Positions 9,346-17,227 of a stretch of DNA of 64,000 nt are shown here, one piece after another. The notes below the pieces were generated by a model. That model was not told the DNA's origin and did no database searches. It was given only the letters and a program-made list of their open reading frames with translations. Positions within the stretch are counted from its first letter, which is position 1; every line of letters starts with the position of its first letter. Origin of the DNA: Microbacterium oleivorans. Lineage in GTDB: Bacteria > Actinomycetota > Actinomycetes > Actinomycetales > Microbacteriaceae. The position numbers were made by a program, and so were the translations under genes. The stretch is from NCBI RefSeq assembly GCF_013389665.1, contig NZ_CP058316.1, positions 2,294,001-2,358,000 of the forward strand, given 5' to 3'.

Positions 9346-10161
9346 ATGAGCAAGCTCAGTCGACTGATCGGGATGGCGTCGAAGGCGCTCGGCGACAAGG
9401 CTGCGCCGGGTTCGGGGGCAGGCGCCGGAGGTGCGAACGGCGGGGACTGGCGGTCGATCGTGCGCGGGGCCGCGGACGCCCTGACCGGCGACTCCCGAGC
9501 CGCCGCGCAGCCCGCGGCGCAGCGCGGTCCGATGGGTCTGACGCCGCCCTCCGCCGGCACGCTCACCGACGCGGATCGCAAGGCGATCGCGCGGTACGAC
9601 TACCTCGTGCAGACGGCGGATCCGGCTCAGCTCGAGCAGATCCATCGTGACGCGTTCGCGCGGCTGAGTGCGGCGCAGCGGGCCGAGGTGGAGGCTCGGC
9701 TGTCGGGCAGTCTGCCTCCTCACGAGCGGCCCGCGTCGTCGGAGCCGAGCGTGCTCGCGCGGGCTGCGACGCGTGCCGAGATGCTGAAGCCCGGCTCGCT
9801 GCGCGGGCTCTTCGCGCGCGTTCGAGGCGGGTCAGGTGGCGCCGGTGGCCGGCCTGCGGGTGCCGGGATGCTGGCGGGTGCCGGGGTGGCCGCAGCGGGC
9901 GGCCTGCTCGCCGCTGTCGCCGGCGGCGCGATCGTCAGTGCCGTCGCGGCGCCGATGCTCGAGCAGGCGGCAGGCCTCGTGGACTTCGACGCGATCGCGT
10001 CGGGCATCGACCCCGAGAGCCTCGTCTCCGGTATCGACGCAGAGGCGATCGCCGGCGGATTCGGAGAGCAGGTGTCGGGCCTCGGCGATCAGGCGTCGGG
10101 TTTCGGAGATCAGCTGTCGAACTTCGAGCTGCCGGATCTCGGTGACCTCTTCGGACGGTGA
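9346..10161 (+). CDS. Hypothetical protein with glycine/alanine hydrophobic segment
   Basis: Not assigned to a function. The 271 residues begin MSKLSRLIGMASKALG and continue with a polar Gly/Ala-rich stretch. A conserved-looking helical segment near residues 80-125 (DRKAIARYDYLVQTADP and HRDAFARLSAAQRAEVEARL) is followed by a hydrophobic Gly/Ala run near 165-210 that could be one or two membrane helices, and an acidic tail with repeated GFGEQ/GLGDQ/GFGDQ units. Similar actinobacterial proteins are sometimes labelled cation-transporting ATPase, but no P-type motif (DKTGT) is present, so that name is not supported. The ATG at 9346 is preferred over 9319 because of the upstream -10-like TACCGT. 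Confidence 0.6.
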   Translation: MSKLSRLIGMASKALGDKAAPGSGAGAGGANGGDWRSIVRGAADALTGDSRAAAQPAAQRGPMGLTPPSAGTLTDADRKAIARYDYLVQTADPAQLEQIHRDAFARLSAAQRAEVEARLSGSLPPHERPASSEPSVLARAATRAEMLKPGSLRGLFARVRGGSGGAGGRPAGAGMLAGAGVAAAGGLLAAVAGGAIVSAVAAPMLEQAAGLVDFDAIASGIDPESLVSGIDAEAIAGGFGEQVSGLGDQASGFGDQLSNFELPDLGDLFGR

Positions 10162-10171
10162 GCGGCTCGAC

Positions 10172-10729
10172 GTGCGTCCGCAGGGGCCGACGGGCGAGCG
10201 CGCCCTCGGAGCCGCCGTTCTCGCTGTGATCTCGGAGCTGGACCCGTACGGGCTCGAGCCCGGCGCGGCGGGCGGAGCGCCGGCTGACGAGTACTCGTTC
10301 GAGGCGGGCCCTATCGCGGGGATTCTCGTGCGAGAGGGGGCGGTGACGCCGCGTCAGCTCGATGCCATATGGCATCACTGGTTCGGTGAGTCGCTCACGG
10401 GTGCCGTCGGAAAGGATGCGGCGGCACGCACGGTCGCCCGCCTGAACTCTCTTGGCGCGGAACCCCCGTGGCCGGTGGATGGGCGGTCCTATGCTGGCCG
10501 CGTGTCAGAGCCCACGCAGGAACAGCTCGAGAAGTCCGACAAGGTCGAGAAGCGGACGATCGGCGATGAGATCCGCTACTACGTCAAAGACATCAAGGCT
10601 CACTGGCCCGTCGTGGTCGAGGAGCACCCGGACGCCGCGGGACATGAGGCGTGGTGGACGCCGGACGGGAGGTTCCACGCCACGCACACGCAGCTGCGCC
10701 GCGACGCCATGATCGGCGGCATCGTCTGA
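10172..10729 (+). CDS. Hypothetical protein, possibly with an internal leaderless start at 10502
   Basis: An open frame of 185 residues starting GTG 10 nt after the previous stop. The first 110 residues form an unassigned helical domain (ERALGAAVLAVISELDPYG, DAIWHHWFGESLTGAVG). The last 75 begin VSEPTQEQLEKSDK and hold a compact region with EIRYYVKDIKAHWPVVVEE and HEAWWTPDGRFHATH. A TATGCT hexamer at 10490-10495 lies exactly 6 nt before an in-frame GTG at 10502, the spacing of the leaderless genes in this window, so a separate 75-residue protein may be made from within the longer frame. No family recognised; no frameshift seen. Confidence 0.5.
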   Translation: MRPQGPTGERALGAAVLAVISELDPYGLEPGAAGGAPADEYSFEAGPIAGILVREGAVTPRQLDAIWHHWFGESLTGAVGKDAAARTVARLNSLGAEPPWPVDGRSYAGRVSEPTQEQLEKSDKVEKRTIGDEIRYYVKDIKAHWPVVVEEHPDAAGHEAWWTPDGRFHATHTQLRRDAMIGGIV

Positions 10730-10944
10730 TCACCCGACGCGGCGCACGCGTCTGGCGATCGGGGCGTCGCCTCGGCGGGCGCCCCGGGATGCGACGGCGG
10801 CGGTCCATCTTGCGCCGCCGCGTCCTGCGTTCGATGCGCGCCCCGATCCGTTCCGGCAGGATGACCGCGGAGCTGCGCCGGGGAGCGCGCTGAGGATACG
10901 AGTCGCCGACGGCGGTGCGCGCCGTCGCGCTGGGGGAGAAGAAC

Positions 10945-11661
10945 ATGACTGAGTCGAGCCTGCCCGCGGCCGGGTGGTATCCCGCCGCACACGCTGACGG
11001 CCAGCCGCGCTACTGGGACGGATCGGCGTGGACGGACGCAGACTCGGCGACCGTGCCGGTCGTCGTCCAGCGCGAGTCGTCGGGGTCCGACGCGGCGCCG
11101 TCCTTCCTCCAGCGGCCGATGATGCGCCGCACAGGGCTCATCGCGACGGCATCCGCGCTGGTGGTCGGTCTGCTGCTGGGCGGGGGTGTCGGCGGGTCGA
11201 GCGCGCAGTCGGAGGTCGCGGCACTCGAAGACCAGGTCGCCGCGCTCGAGATCGATCTCGCCGGTGCCGAGGGAGTCGCGTCTGAGAACGACGCTGCGCT
11301 CGCCGATGCCCGCGCGGATCTCGAGGACGCGCTCGCAGATCTCGCGACGGCTTCGGAGGCGCTCACGACGGCGACCACTCAGATGACCGAGATGGAGACG
11401 GCCGCGACCGCCTCGCAGTCCGAGCTCGACGCGCGTGCGGCGCGGATCGCCGATCTCGAGGGCCAGCTCTCGGTGCGTGCCGCTCCGGCACCGGCTCCCG
11501 CAGCTCCCGCTCCCGCGGCTCCCGCCCCGGCGGCTCCGGTGTCGGCGTGGTACGACAACTGCACCGCCGTCCGCAACGCGGGGGCGGCGCCGATCCGGGT
11601 CGGGGATCCCGGATACGCCAAGCACCTCGATCGTGACGGCGACGGCATCGGCTGCGAGTGA
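10945..11661 (+). CDS. DUF2510 membrane protein with coiled coil and C-terminal Excalibur domain
   Basis: A 238-residue, probably membrane-anchored protein. Order of parts: DUF2510 motif at the N-terminus (AGWYPAAHADGQPRYWDGSAW), one transmembrane helix near 60-80, an alanine/acidic heptad coiled coil from about 85 to 170, a Pro/Ala linker, and an Excalibur domain ending DRDGDGIGCE with a Dx[DN]xDG calcium loop and a Cys pair (NCT...GCE). The coiled coil and linker would place the calcium domain away from the membrane in the wall. A GGGGGAGAAGA ribosome-binding site supports the ATG at 10945. Function unknown; Excalibur domains occur on surface proteins and nucleases, but no nuclease domain is present. 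Confidence 0.8.
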   Translation: MTESSLPAAGWYPAAHADGQPRYWDGSAWTDADSATVPVVVQRESSGSDAAPSFLQRPMMRRTGLIATASALVVGLLLGGGVGGSSAQSEVAALEDQVAALEIDLAGAEGVASENDAALADARADLEDALADLATASEALTTATTQMTEMETAATASQSELDARAARIADLEGQLSVRAAPAPAPAAPAPAAPAPAAPVSAWYDNCTAVRNAGAAPIRVGDPGYAKHLDRDGDGIGCE

Positions 11662-11662
11662 A

Positions 11663-11926
11663 GCCTGCGGCTCGAGCGATGCCTGCGGCTCGAGCGATGC
11701 CAGCGGCTTGGAGCGATGCCCGCGGCTTGAAGTGACGCCACCGGCTTCGCGTGACGCAGCGCGGGCAGCCGGTGGAGCAACACTGCCAGCCGGCGGCGCA
11801 GGCCTGGAAGCCGGTGACGCAGCGCGGGCGGCCGGCGACGCGATACCTCCGGCCAGTGACGCAGCACGTCGCCAAGCCCAACGTCAACGGCAACGTCAAC
11901 GGCAACGTCAACGTCAACGGCAACGC
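11663..11926. repeat. Decaying tandem-repeat region between the Excalibur and HNH genes
   Basis: A gene-free stretch of several repeat families. Two 18-bp units built on GCCTGCGGCTCGAGCGAT are followed by diverging copies, then copies around GTGACGCAGCGCGGGC, and at 11880-11924 a run of AACGTC/AACGGC hexamers. No protein in either strand has support. It starts at the Excalibur stop and ends about 55 nt before the stop of the opposing HNH gene. Confidence 0.75.
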
Positions 11927-11979
11927 GCGGCGCACATGAGCGCGAGCGGCATCGCCCAGAGGTCAAGGTCAGCGTCGGG

Positions 11980-13344
11980 TCAGAACGGCGGAGCATCCGG
12001 CGGAGCGTCGGCGCGGGGTGGTGCGCCGCCGCTGCCCGGGGGTGGGGCGATCGCCGCGGTGAAACACACGGCGGGTATCGGGATGTCCTCGCGGTAGACC
12101 CGGCCGAGCGGTGAGGTCCACACGAGCACCCCGCCCCCGACCTGCCGGACCTCCCACTTCGTGAACTGCTTCATCGAATGGTGTCGCTGGCAGAGGTGGG
12201 CGAGGTTGAAGATATGGGTGTGGCCGCCCTTGGCGTAGTCGACGGTGTGGTCGATCTCGCAGCGGATCGCGGCCCGTCGGCAGCCGGGGAACCGGCAATG
12301 CTGGTCGCGCGCGGCGAGGAGTCGTCGCATCGCCGGCGCCGGTCGGTACGTGTCGACCTCGACCGGGGTGCGGGTGACGGGATCGATGAAGAGCCGGTCC
12401 CACGTCATGGTCTGCGCGGCGAGCCGGCGTACCGTGTCGGCGTCCACCAGCGTCGCTCCGACGGCCTCGGCAGGATGGTCGTCCGCGCCGGTGAGGGTGT
12501 CGGACGTGATCACGACCTGCACGCGAGCGCGGATCGCACCGAGCGGGCCGGCCTGATCGGTGCCGTGAGTCGGGTCGACGACCGGAGCGCCCCCGAGGAC
12601 GAGGTCTGCCAGGGCATCAGCGCGGAGCTGGTCCATGGTGCGAGTGTCGGGCTCGGGCTCGGCGGCATCCACTCGGGCGTCCTTCACCGACTGCCCCATC
12701 TGCGTCAGCCGGTCGAGCATTCCCGTCGCGATTACCGAGGGCAGGCTCGCGATCACCTCCGACATTCCGTCGGAGCCGTGAACCAGCCGGACGCCGCGGC
12801 ACGCCGCAGCCTCGCGGTGCCGCTCGCTGAACGACTGGGGATGAATCTGCTCAGCGAGCGCCTGCAGTGAGTTGCGCACCCGCGACGGGATATCGCGGGT
12901 GCAGACATCGATGGCGGCCCGCTCGAACTCCGGCCGCACGTCTTCGGGCACGATCGCGCCGACCTTCACGACCGCGTCGACGTGGCCTCGCTCGATACGG
13001 CGCTGCTCCCACGCCGCGAACACGAGCGGATAGCCGTCGACGATGGTCATGGCGTGGTCGATGTCGCCCTGCAGCCGCCGGTCGGTCAGTCGCGCCATGC
13101 CTGCGGCCTCAGCGGCGACGGAGCGCAGCTCCATATCGGAGGCCATGCCCCGGATGCCGGTGCTTCGTGCTTCTCGCAGTGCCGATCGGCCCAGCTCTGC
13201 AAGCGCTCGCACCGAGGCGATGTCGCTCGCGTGGGCGAGGTCGAGCGCGTGGGCGTAGCCCGCGAACGCCATGGCGTGCGGCGACGCGAACGGCGAGGGA
13301 TCGGGCTGCGCCATGTCTGCGCCCGTCTCGTCCGTCGATGCCAT
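11980..13344 (-). CDS. DUF222/HNH endonuclease-like protein (13E12 repeat family), copy 1
   Basis: A 454-residue member of the actinobacterial 13E12 family: an N-terminal helical DUF222 domain (SVRALAELGRSALREARSTG, RGMASDMELRSVAAEAAG) and a C-terminal HNH module with zinc-type Cys residues (CRFPGCRRAAIRCEIDHT, then GGHTHIFNLAHLCQRHHS). The H-N-H residues needed for metal-dependent DNA cleavage are intact. The start at 13344 is fixed by a conserved promoter (GATAAT 6 nt upstream, TGTCGGTG 8 nt further) also present before copy 2 at 60787. Family members are scattered in multiple copies and their role is unsettled; the promoter suggests induction by DNA damage. Confidence 0.9.
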   Translation of the reverse strand: MASTDETGADMAQPDPSPFASPHAMAFAGYAHALDLAHASDIASVRALAELGRSALREARSTGIRGMASDMELRSVAAEAAGMARLTDRRLQGDIDHAMTIVDGYPLVFAAWEQRRIERGHVDAVVKVGAIVPEDVRPEFERAAIDVCTRDIPSRVRNSLQALAEQIHPQSFSERHREAAACRGVRLVHGSDGMSEVIASLPSVIATGMLDRLTQMGQSVKDARVDAAEPEPDTRTMDQLRADALADLVLGGAPVVDPTHGTDQAGPLGAIRARVQVVITSDTLTGADDHPAEAVGATLVDADTVRRLAAQTMTWDRLFIDPVTRTPVEVDTYRPAPAMRRLLAARDQHCRFPGCRRAAIRCEIDHTVDYAKGGHTHIFNLAHLCQRHHSMKQFTKWEVRQVGGGVLVWTSPLGRVYREDIPIPAVCFTAAIAPPPGSGGAPPRADAPPDAPPF

Positions 13345-13350
13345 GTTCCC

Positions 13351-13372
13351 ATTATCGCAGGCACCACCGACA
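13351..13372 (-). promoter_or_regulatory. RecA-NDp/PafBC-like DNA-damage promoter of HNH copy 1
   Basis: On the minus strand TGTCGGTG (13365-13372), 8 nt, then GATAAT (13351-13356), then 6 nt to the ATG. This matches the mycobacterial LexA-independent damage promoter consensus TTGTCRGTG-N8-TANNNT, except that the hexamer begins G. The same arrangement recurs before HNH copy 2. Confidence 0.7.
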
Positions 13373-13995
13373 TTCGTATCATACATGTGTTCTATTCTGC
13401 AAAGCTCACCGGAGCCCGTCGATGTGGAGGAAGCGCCGGGGTGCCGCCGCATCCGTCGCCTCCGCGACCCGGTCGCGTACGGGCGTTGTGTACCGATGGC
13501 GATGCTTCTCGACGTCGCGTCCCCATCGATCTCATCGCCGACATCGATGGGGATCGATTGCGCGGACCGCCAGGACGGGCTTCTGATCCGCTCGGCACCG
13601 CGCGCCTCCGACCGGGTGCTGTACGCCGCGACCGCGACCGCGACCGATTCTGGGGCGGTGGAGCTCTACGGGTGCTCAGCGCCGTGTCGAGGCGTTCAGA
13701 CCTCCGGCCAAGAGACCGACGAGTCGAACAGGCTCATCAGTCCGGTCGACCGGCAGCGATCAGTGCCAGCCTTACGAGCTGCGCACGGCGCCGACGGTGA
13801 ACGGGCGATCCTGACGATCGAGGACCATCACAGCGCGCGAGGCGTGATCGTACGGGCGCAGCCGGGGCGTGTCCCTTGTGGAGCCGTGCGCGCACGGCTC
13901 GGGGTCGTCATGCGTGCGCAGCGACACAGGGACTCTGCTGCGCAGACGCTACCCCGCGCGAACAGCATGCGCGCCGCGCGGCCTACGCTCGTCAG
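13373..13995. other. Gene-poor region of about 620 nt
   Basis: Frames stay open for long distances on the plus strand here, but their translations are Arg-rich with scattered Cys, have no ribosome-binding site and no family look. They read as G+C-driven open frame. Short repeats (ACCGCG, ATCGAT) occur. A decayed gene is possible but cannot be demonstrated. TACGCT at 13984-13989 is the -10 of the next gene. Confidence 0.4.
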
Positions 13996-14304
13996 ATGAG
14001 TCCGTTTCTCCCTGGTGCGCGTGGAACCCAGCCCTGCCCGAACTGCGGCGCTCAGGTCACCCAGTCCGACCGGTATCCCGAATACCTGTGTCACGAATGC
14101 GAGGCTCGCGCCGTCGACGCGGACGGCGCACGGGTGGCTGGATCTAACGCGTCGTTCGGTGGCGGGTTCATGTTGCACTGGCCGGACGGCGAGCACGAAC
14201 CGATGCCCTGCATCTCGGCGCGGGTGTGGGTCGATGGGCGGGAATGGGTCTATTCCGAGGCGCGATTCGGCGGAGTGCTCATCACGCCGGCTCGAGAGGG
14301 CTGA
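13996..14304 (+). CDS. Small zinc-ribbon hypothetical protein
   Basis: A 102-residue protein with an N-terminal four-Cys zinc ribbon: CPNCG near residue 14 and CHEC near residue 32, separated by a short beta segment. The rest is predicted beta-rich and contains HWPDGEHEPMPC and VWVDGREWVYSEARFGG. No specific function can be named; such ribbons bind nucleic acid or stabilise small folds. A TACGCT hexamer exactly 6 nt before the ATG indicates a leaderless mRNA and fixes the start. It faces the aldo/keto reductase gene. Confidence 0.7.
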   Translation: MSPFLPGARGTQPCPNCGAQVTQSDRYPEYLCHECEARAVDADGARVAGSNASFGGGFMLHWPDGEHEPMPCISARVWVDGREWVYSEARFGGVLITPAREG

Positions 14305-14397
14305 CCCAGCAGATTCGCATCCGCCACGCCGCCTCCGCAGCACCGCATCCGCAGCACCGCACACGCAGCGCCGCATCCCTCACGCGCTCCGATCGGC

Positions 14398-15333
14398 TCA
14401 GGGAACCTTGTGCCCTGCCGTCTGCAGGAGCGCGTACCACTCGGCACGCGTCAGCGGGATGTCGCTGCCCGCGGCGGCATCCGCGACGCGCCCCGGGTTG
14501 GTGGTTCCGAGGACGACCTGAATCCCAGCGGGATGCCGTGTGATCCAGGCCGTGGCGATCGCGGTGGCCGTGACGCCGTACTTCGCCGCCAGCTCATCGA
14601 GCTTCGCATTGAGCTCGGGGTAGTCCGCGGCGCCGAAGATGACGCCGTCGAAGAACCCCTTCTGGAAGGGCGACCACGCCTGCAGCGTCATGCCGTTGAT
14701 GCGCGAGTAGTCGACAAGGCCGCCGCCGTCGCGGGTGATCGAGTCGTCTTCGCCGGCCATGTTCGCCGCGAGGCCCTGGGCGACGAGTGTCGAGTGGGTG
14801 ATCGACAGCTGCACCTGATTCGCCACGAGCGGCTGCGTCACCGCGGTCTTGAGCAGGTCGATCTGCCGCGGTGTGTGGTTCGAGACGCCGAAGGCCCGGA
14901 CCTTGCCGGACGACTCGAGGTGGTCGAACGCCCGCGCGACCTCCTCGGGCTCGACGAGAGCGTCGGGGCGGTGCAGCAGCAGCACGTCGATGCGGTCGGT
15001 GCCGAGCGCCTCGAGCGATGCCTCGACGGAGGTGACGATGTGGTCGTACGAGTGGTCGAAGTGCCACTCCTCGGGAACGATCCCGGTCTTCGTCTGCAAC
15101 GTGATCTGATCACGCTCGGACGGGCTGAGCTTCAGCGCCTCGGCGAAACGGCGCTCGCAGCCGTGTCGGGTCGAGCCGTAGATGTCGGCGTGGTCGAAGA
15201 AGTCGACGCCGACCTCGCGCGACCGGTCGTAGAGGGTGCGGATCTGCTCGTCGGCGAGGTCTTCGATCCGCATCATCCCTGCGACGACGTTGGGAACGCG
15301 GACGGTGCTTCGACCGAGGGGGACGGTGCGCAT
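14398..15333 (-). CDS. Aldo/keto reductase family oxidoreductase
   Basis: An NADPH-dependent reductase with the (beta/alpha)8 barrel, 311 residues. The catalytic tetrad is visible: Asp and Tyr in DHADIYG, Lys in QTKTGI and His in LLLHRPD. The cofactor end shows VVLGTTNPGRV. It resembles the YdhF-type subgroup that reduces small carbonyl compounds; the physiological substrate is not evident. The start at 15333 has a TGGAGA ribosome-binding site; an upstream GTG at 15351 is less likely. Downstream at 14305-14397 are short CCGCAGCACCGCAT-like repeats and no clear terminator. Confidence 0.9.
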   Translation of the reverse strand: MRTVPLGRSTVRVPNVVAGMMRIEDLADEQIRTLYDRSREVGVDFFDHADIYGSTRHGCERRFAEALKLSPSERDQITLQTKTGIVPEEWHFDHSYDHIVTSVEASLEALGTDRIDVLLLHRPDALVEPEEVARAFDHLESSGKVRAFGVSNHTPRQIDLLKTAVTQPLVANQVQLSITHSTLVAQGLAANMAGEDDSITRDGGGLVDYSRINGMTLQAWSPFQKGFFDGVIFGAADYPELNAKLDELAAKYGVTATAIATAWITRHPAGIQVVLGTTNPGRVADAAAGSDIPLTRAEWYALLQTAGHKVP

Positions 15334-15401
15334 GATTCTCCAGTGATTCACGAGACGACGGATAGGGATGCGGCAACGGTGCTGCAGCCCGCGGGACGAG
15401 G

Positions 15402-15674
15402 CTACGCGGTGGTGATCGTCACGGCGACGGTGTCGCCGATGTCTTTGCCGAGGGCTTTGCGCACCTTGGCGTTGAGCGAGACCATGTGGCCGCCGGTTCC
15501 GGTGACCATGGCGCCGACGTTCTCCAGCACGACCTCGTCGATGGTGGCGTTCATGCGAACGGTCTTGCGGGTGCCGAAGAACTCCGCGGAGCCCGGGATC
15601 TCGACGCAGCTCCAGGTCTCGCCCTTGACCTCGACGCCGATCGTCGCCTGGAACCGCAGTTGCTCAGCGCTCAT
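15402..15674 (-). CDS. DUF1905 domain protein
   Basis: A 90-residue small beta-barrel protein of the DUF1905 family (starts MSAEQLRFQATIGVEVKG; conserved GTRKTVRMNATIDE and VRKALGKDIGDTVAVTI). The family has no proven biochemical role and is often fused to YdeI-like domains; here it stands alone. TAGCCT at 15681-15686 on the minus strand lies 6 nt before the ATG at 15674, so the mRNA is probably leaderless, which favours this ATG over the GTG two codons upstream. Divergent from the catalase gene. Confidence 0.85.
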   Translation of the reverse strand: MSAEQLRFQATIGVEVKGETWSCVEIPGSAEFFGTRKTVRMNATIDEVVLENVGAMVTGTGGHMVSLNAKVRKALGKDIGDTVAVTITTA

Positions 15675-15900
15675 GGCCACAGGCTATGCGCTCGACGGTG
15701 CTGTCGTGCTGCGGCCGCCGGAATGCGCCGGGATCCATGTTCGAGATGCGAGGCACGCTGCGGGCATTCGCGGGCGGGATACCTGGACGCGGCGCGACCG
15801 TACGCTTCAAACGGATGACCGGGCAACCCCCTCTGCGACGCGGTGCACGCGGTGTTCGACTGCACGTCCGCGCGAAGGTATCGCGCCATCGGAGGTAGAG

Positions 15901-16854
15901 ATGTTCTTCCACGTGCAGAAACTCATCAACGACATCGAGCAGGACGAGCCGGATCCCGCCGCCGCGAACGCGCTGCAGGAAGGGCTGGGCGGCCAGTTCG
16001 GCGAGATGCGCACCATGATGCAGTACCTCTTCCAGGCCATGAACTTCCGCGGGGCCGACGCGAAGCCGTACCGCGACCTCATCCAGGGCATCGGCACCGA
16101 GGAGATCAGCCACGTCGAGCTGATCGGCACCACGATCTCGCGCCTGCTCGACGGATCGCCGCGCTACCAGGGCAAGCCGACCGACCCCCTCGACACCCCG
16201 GGCGCCGACGGTGCCACGCCGCTGAACATCGCGCTCGACACCAGCAACATCCACCACTACCTCGTGGGCGCGCAGGGTGCGCTGCCGGTCGATGCCGCGG
16301 GCAACCCGTGGAGCGGTAGCTACGTGTACAACTCGGGCAACCTCGTGCTCGACCTGCTCTACAACCTCATGCTCGAATCGACCGGCCGTCTGCAGAAGTG
16401 CCGCATCTACGAGATGACGGACAACAAGACCGCCCGTTCGACCATCGCCTACCTGATCGTGCGCGACCAGGCGCACGAGAACGGCTACGCGAAGGCACTC
16501 GAGACGCTCGGCATCGACTGGAAGAAGACGCTGCCCATTCCGAAGACGAACGCGGAGCGGTTCCCCGAGGTGAAGAAGCTCGTCGACCTGGGGCTGCAGA
16601 GCAAGCAGTACACGTTCGACCTCGAGGATGCCTCGGAAGCAGGCAAGGTGTTCCGCGGGGCGTCGCCGTCGAACGACGGCACCAACCTGCAGGCGAACGA
16701 GCAGGCCCCCCAGGGGGTTCCGTCGGTGATCGCGCCGGAGCGTTTCGAAGAGTTCTCACCGGGACTCGACCCCGAGCTCTTGAAGCTCATCCAGACGACC
16801 GCCGAGATGGAGCTCGACGAGATCACCTCGTTCTACGGCCCGACCGCGAAGTAG
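15901..16854 (+). CDS. Manganese catalase
   Basis: A dimanganese catalase that disproportionates hydrogen peroxide in the cytoplasm, 317 residues, within the family's range. The four-helix ferritin-like core is recognisable: QEGLGGQFGEMRTMMQYLFQ carries a metal-binding Glu, GTEEISHVELI the Glu-x-x-His pair, and LMLESTGRLQKCRIYEM with RDQAHENGYAKAL the second pair. The C-terminal tail with PERFEEFSPGLDPE resembles the lid seen in lactobacillus-type enzymes. A strong GGAGG box 5-6 nt before the ATG fixes the start. No peroxide regulator is adjacent. Confidence 0.94.
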   Translation: MFFHVQKLINDIEQDEPDPAAANALQEGLGGQFGEMRTMMQYLFQAMNFRGADAKPYRDLIQGIGTEEISHVELIGTTISRLLDGSPRYQGKPTDPLDTPGADGATPLNIALDTSNIHHYLVGAQGALPVDAAGNPWSGSYVYNSGNLVLDLLYNLMLESTGRLQKCRIYEMTDNKTARSTIAYLIVRDQAHENGYAKALETLGIDWKKTLPIPKTNAERFPEVKKLVDLGLQSKQYTFDLEDASEAGKVFRGASPSNDGTNLQANEQAPQGVPSVIAPERFEEFSPGLDPELLKLIQTTAEMELDEITSFYGPTAK

Positions 16855-17227
16855 CGGGAACGCTGTCGCGAGTTGCATCGGTCCTGCGGCGATGAGAGTT
16901 ACGAAGTACTCGCTTGCCGGCTCAGGGGCGAATAGTCGGATGACCTGGTTCACGGTGCGCCAGCGGGCCAGGCGGCGCTGGTCTCGTGCCCGGTGCAGAC
17001 GGCGCATCGACACGGGCAGTCGACTGGTACAACACGCGCGGCATGAGGCGATGAAGAGTCGGTTCCATAGCGGTCGCGGCCCCGCTGCAAACGGGCGGGA
17101 ATCGCCCGACAAGCCGTGATCGTGGCGAATGGTAAAGTCAGGCGAGGCCGTGAGGCGCAGGTGTAGCGATGTCTCTTGTGCCTGGGCAGACCATCGCAAC
17201 CCGCGCACGAGTCCGGAGTGGAGAGAC
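16855..17227. other. Gap at the left edge of the EPS locus
   Basis: No gene supported. Base composition falls from here rightwards. TAAAGT at 17132-17137 is a possible -10 for the EPS operon. The translations on either strand are Arg-rich and look non-coding; a remnant of an older gene cannot be excluded. Confidence 0.4.

Noticed and set aside
9346..10161. Cation-transporting ATPase label sometimes given to similar proteins
   Set aside because: No phosphorylation motif, no ATP-binding domain and only one hydrophobic segment.
10730..10944. Arg-rich short frames on both strands between two hypothetical genes
   Set aside because: Translations are mostly Arg and Pro with no start signal; an effect of G+C-rich DNA.
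13271..13999. 243-codon plus-strand open frame in the gap after HNH copy 1
   Set aside because: No ribosome-binding site, no domain, scattered Cys and Arg; begins inside the HNH gene on the other strand.
13828..14376. 183-codon minus-strand open frame opposite the zinc-ribbon gene
   Set aside because: Low-complexity antisense; the plus-strand gene has a promoter and Cys motifs.
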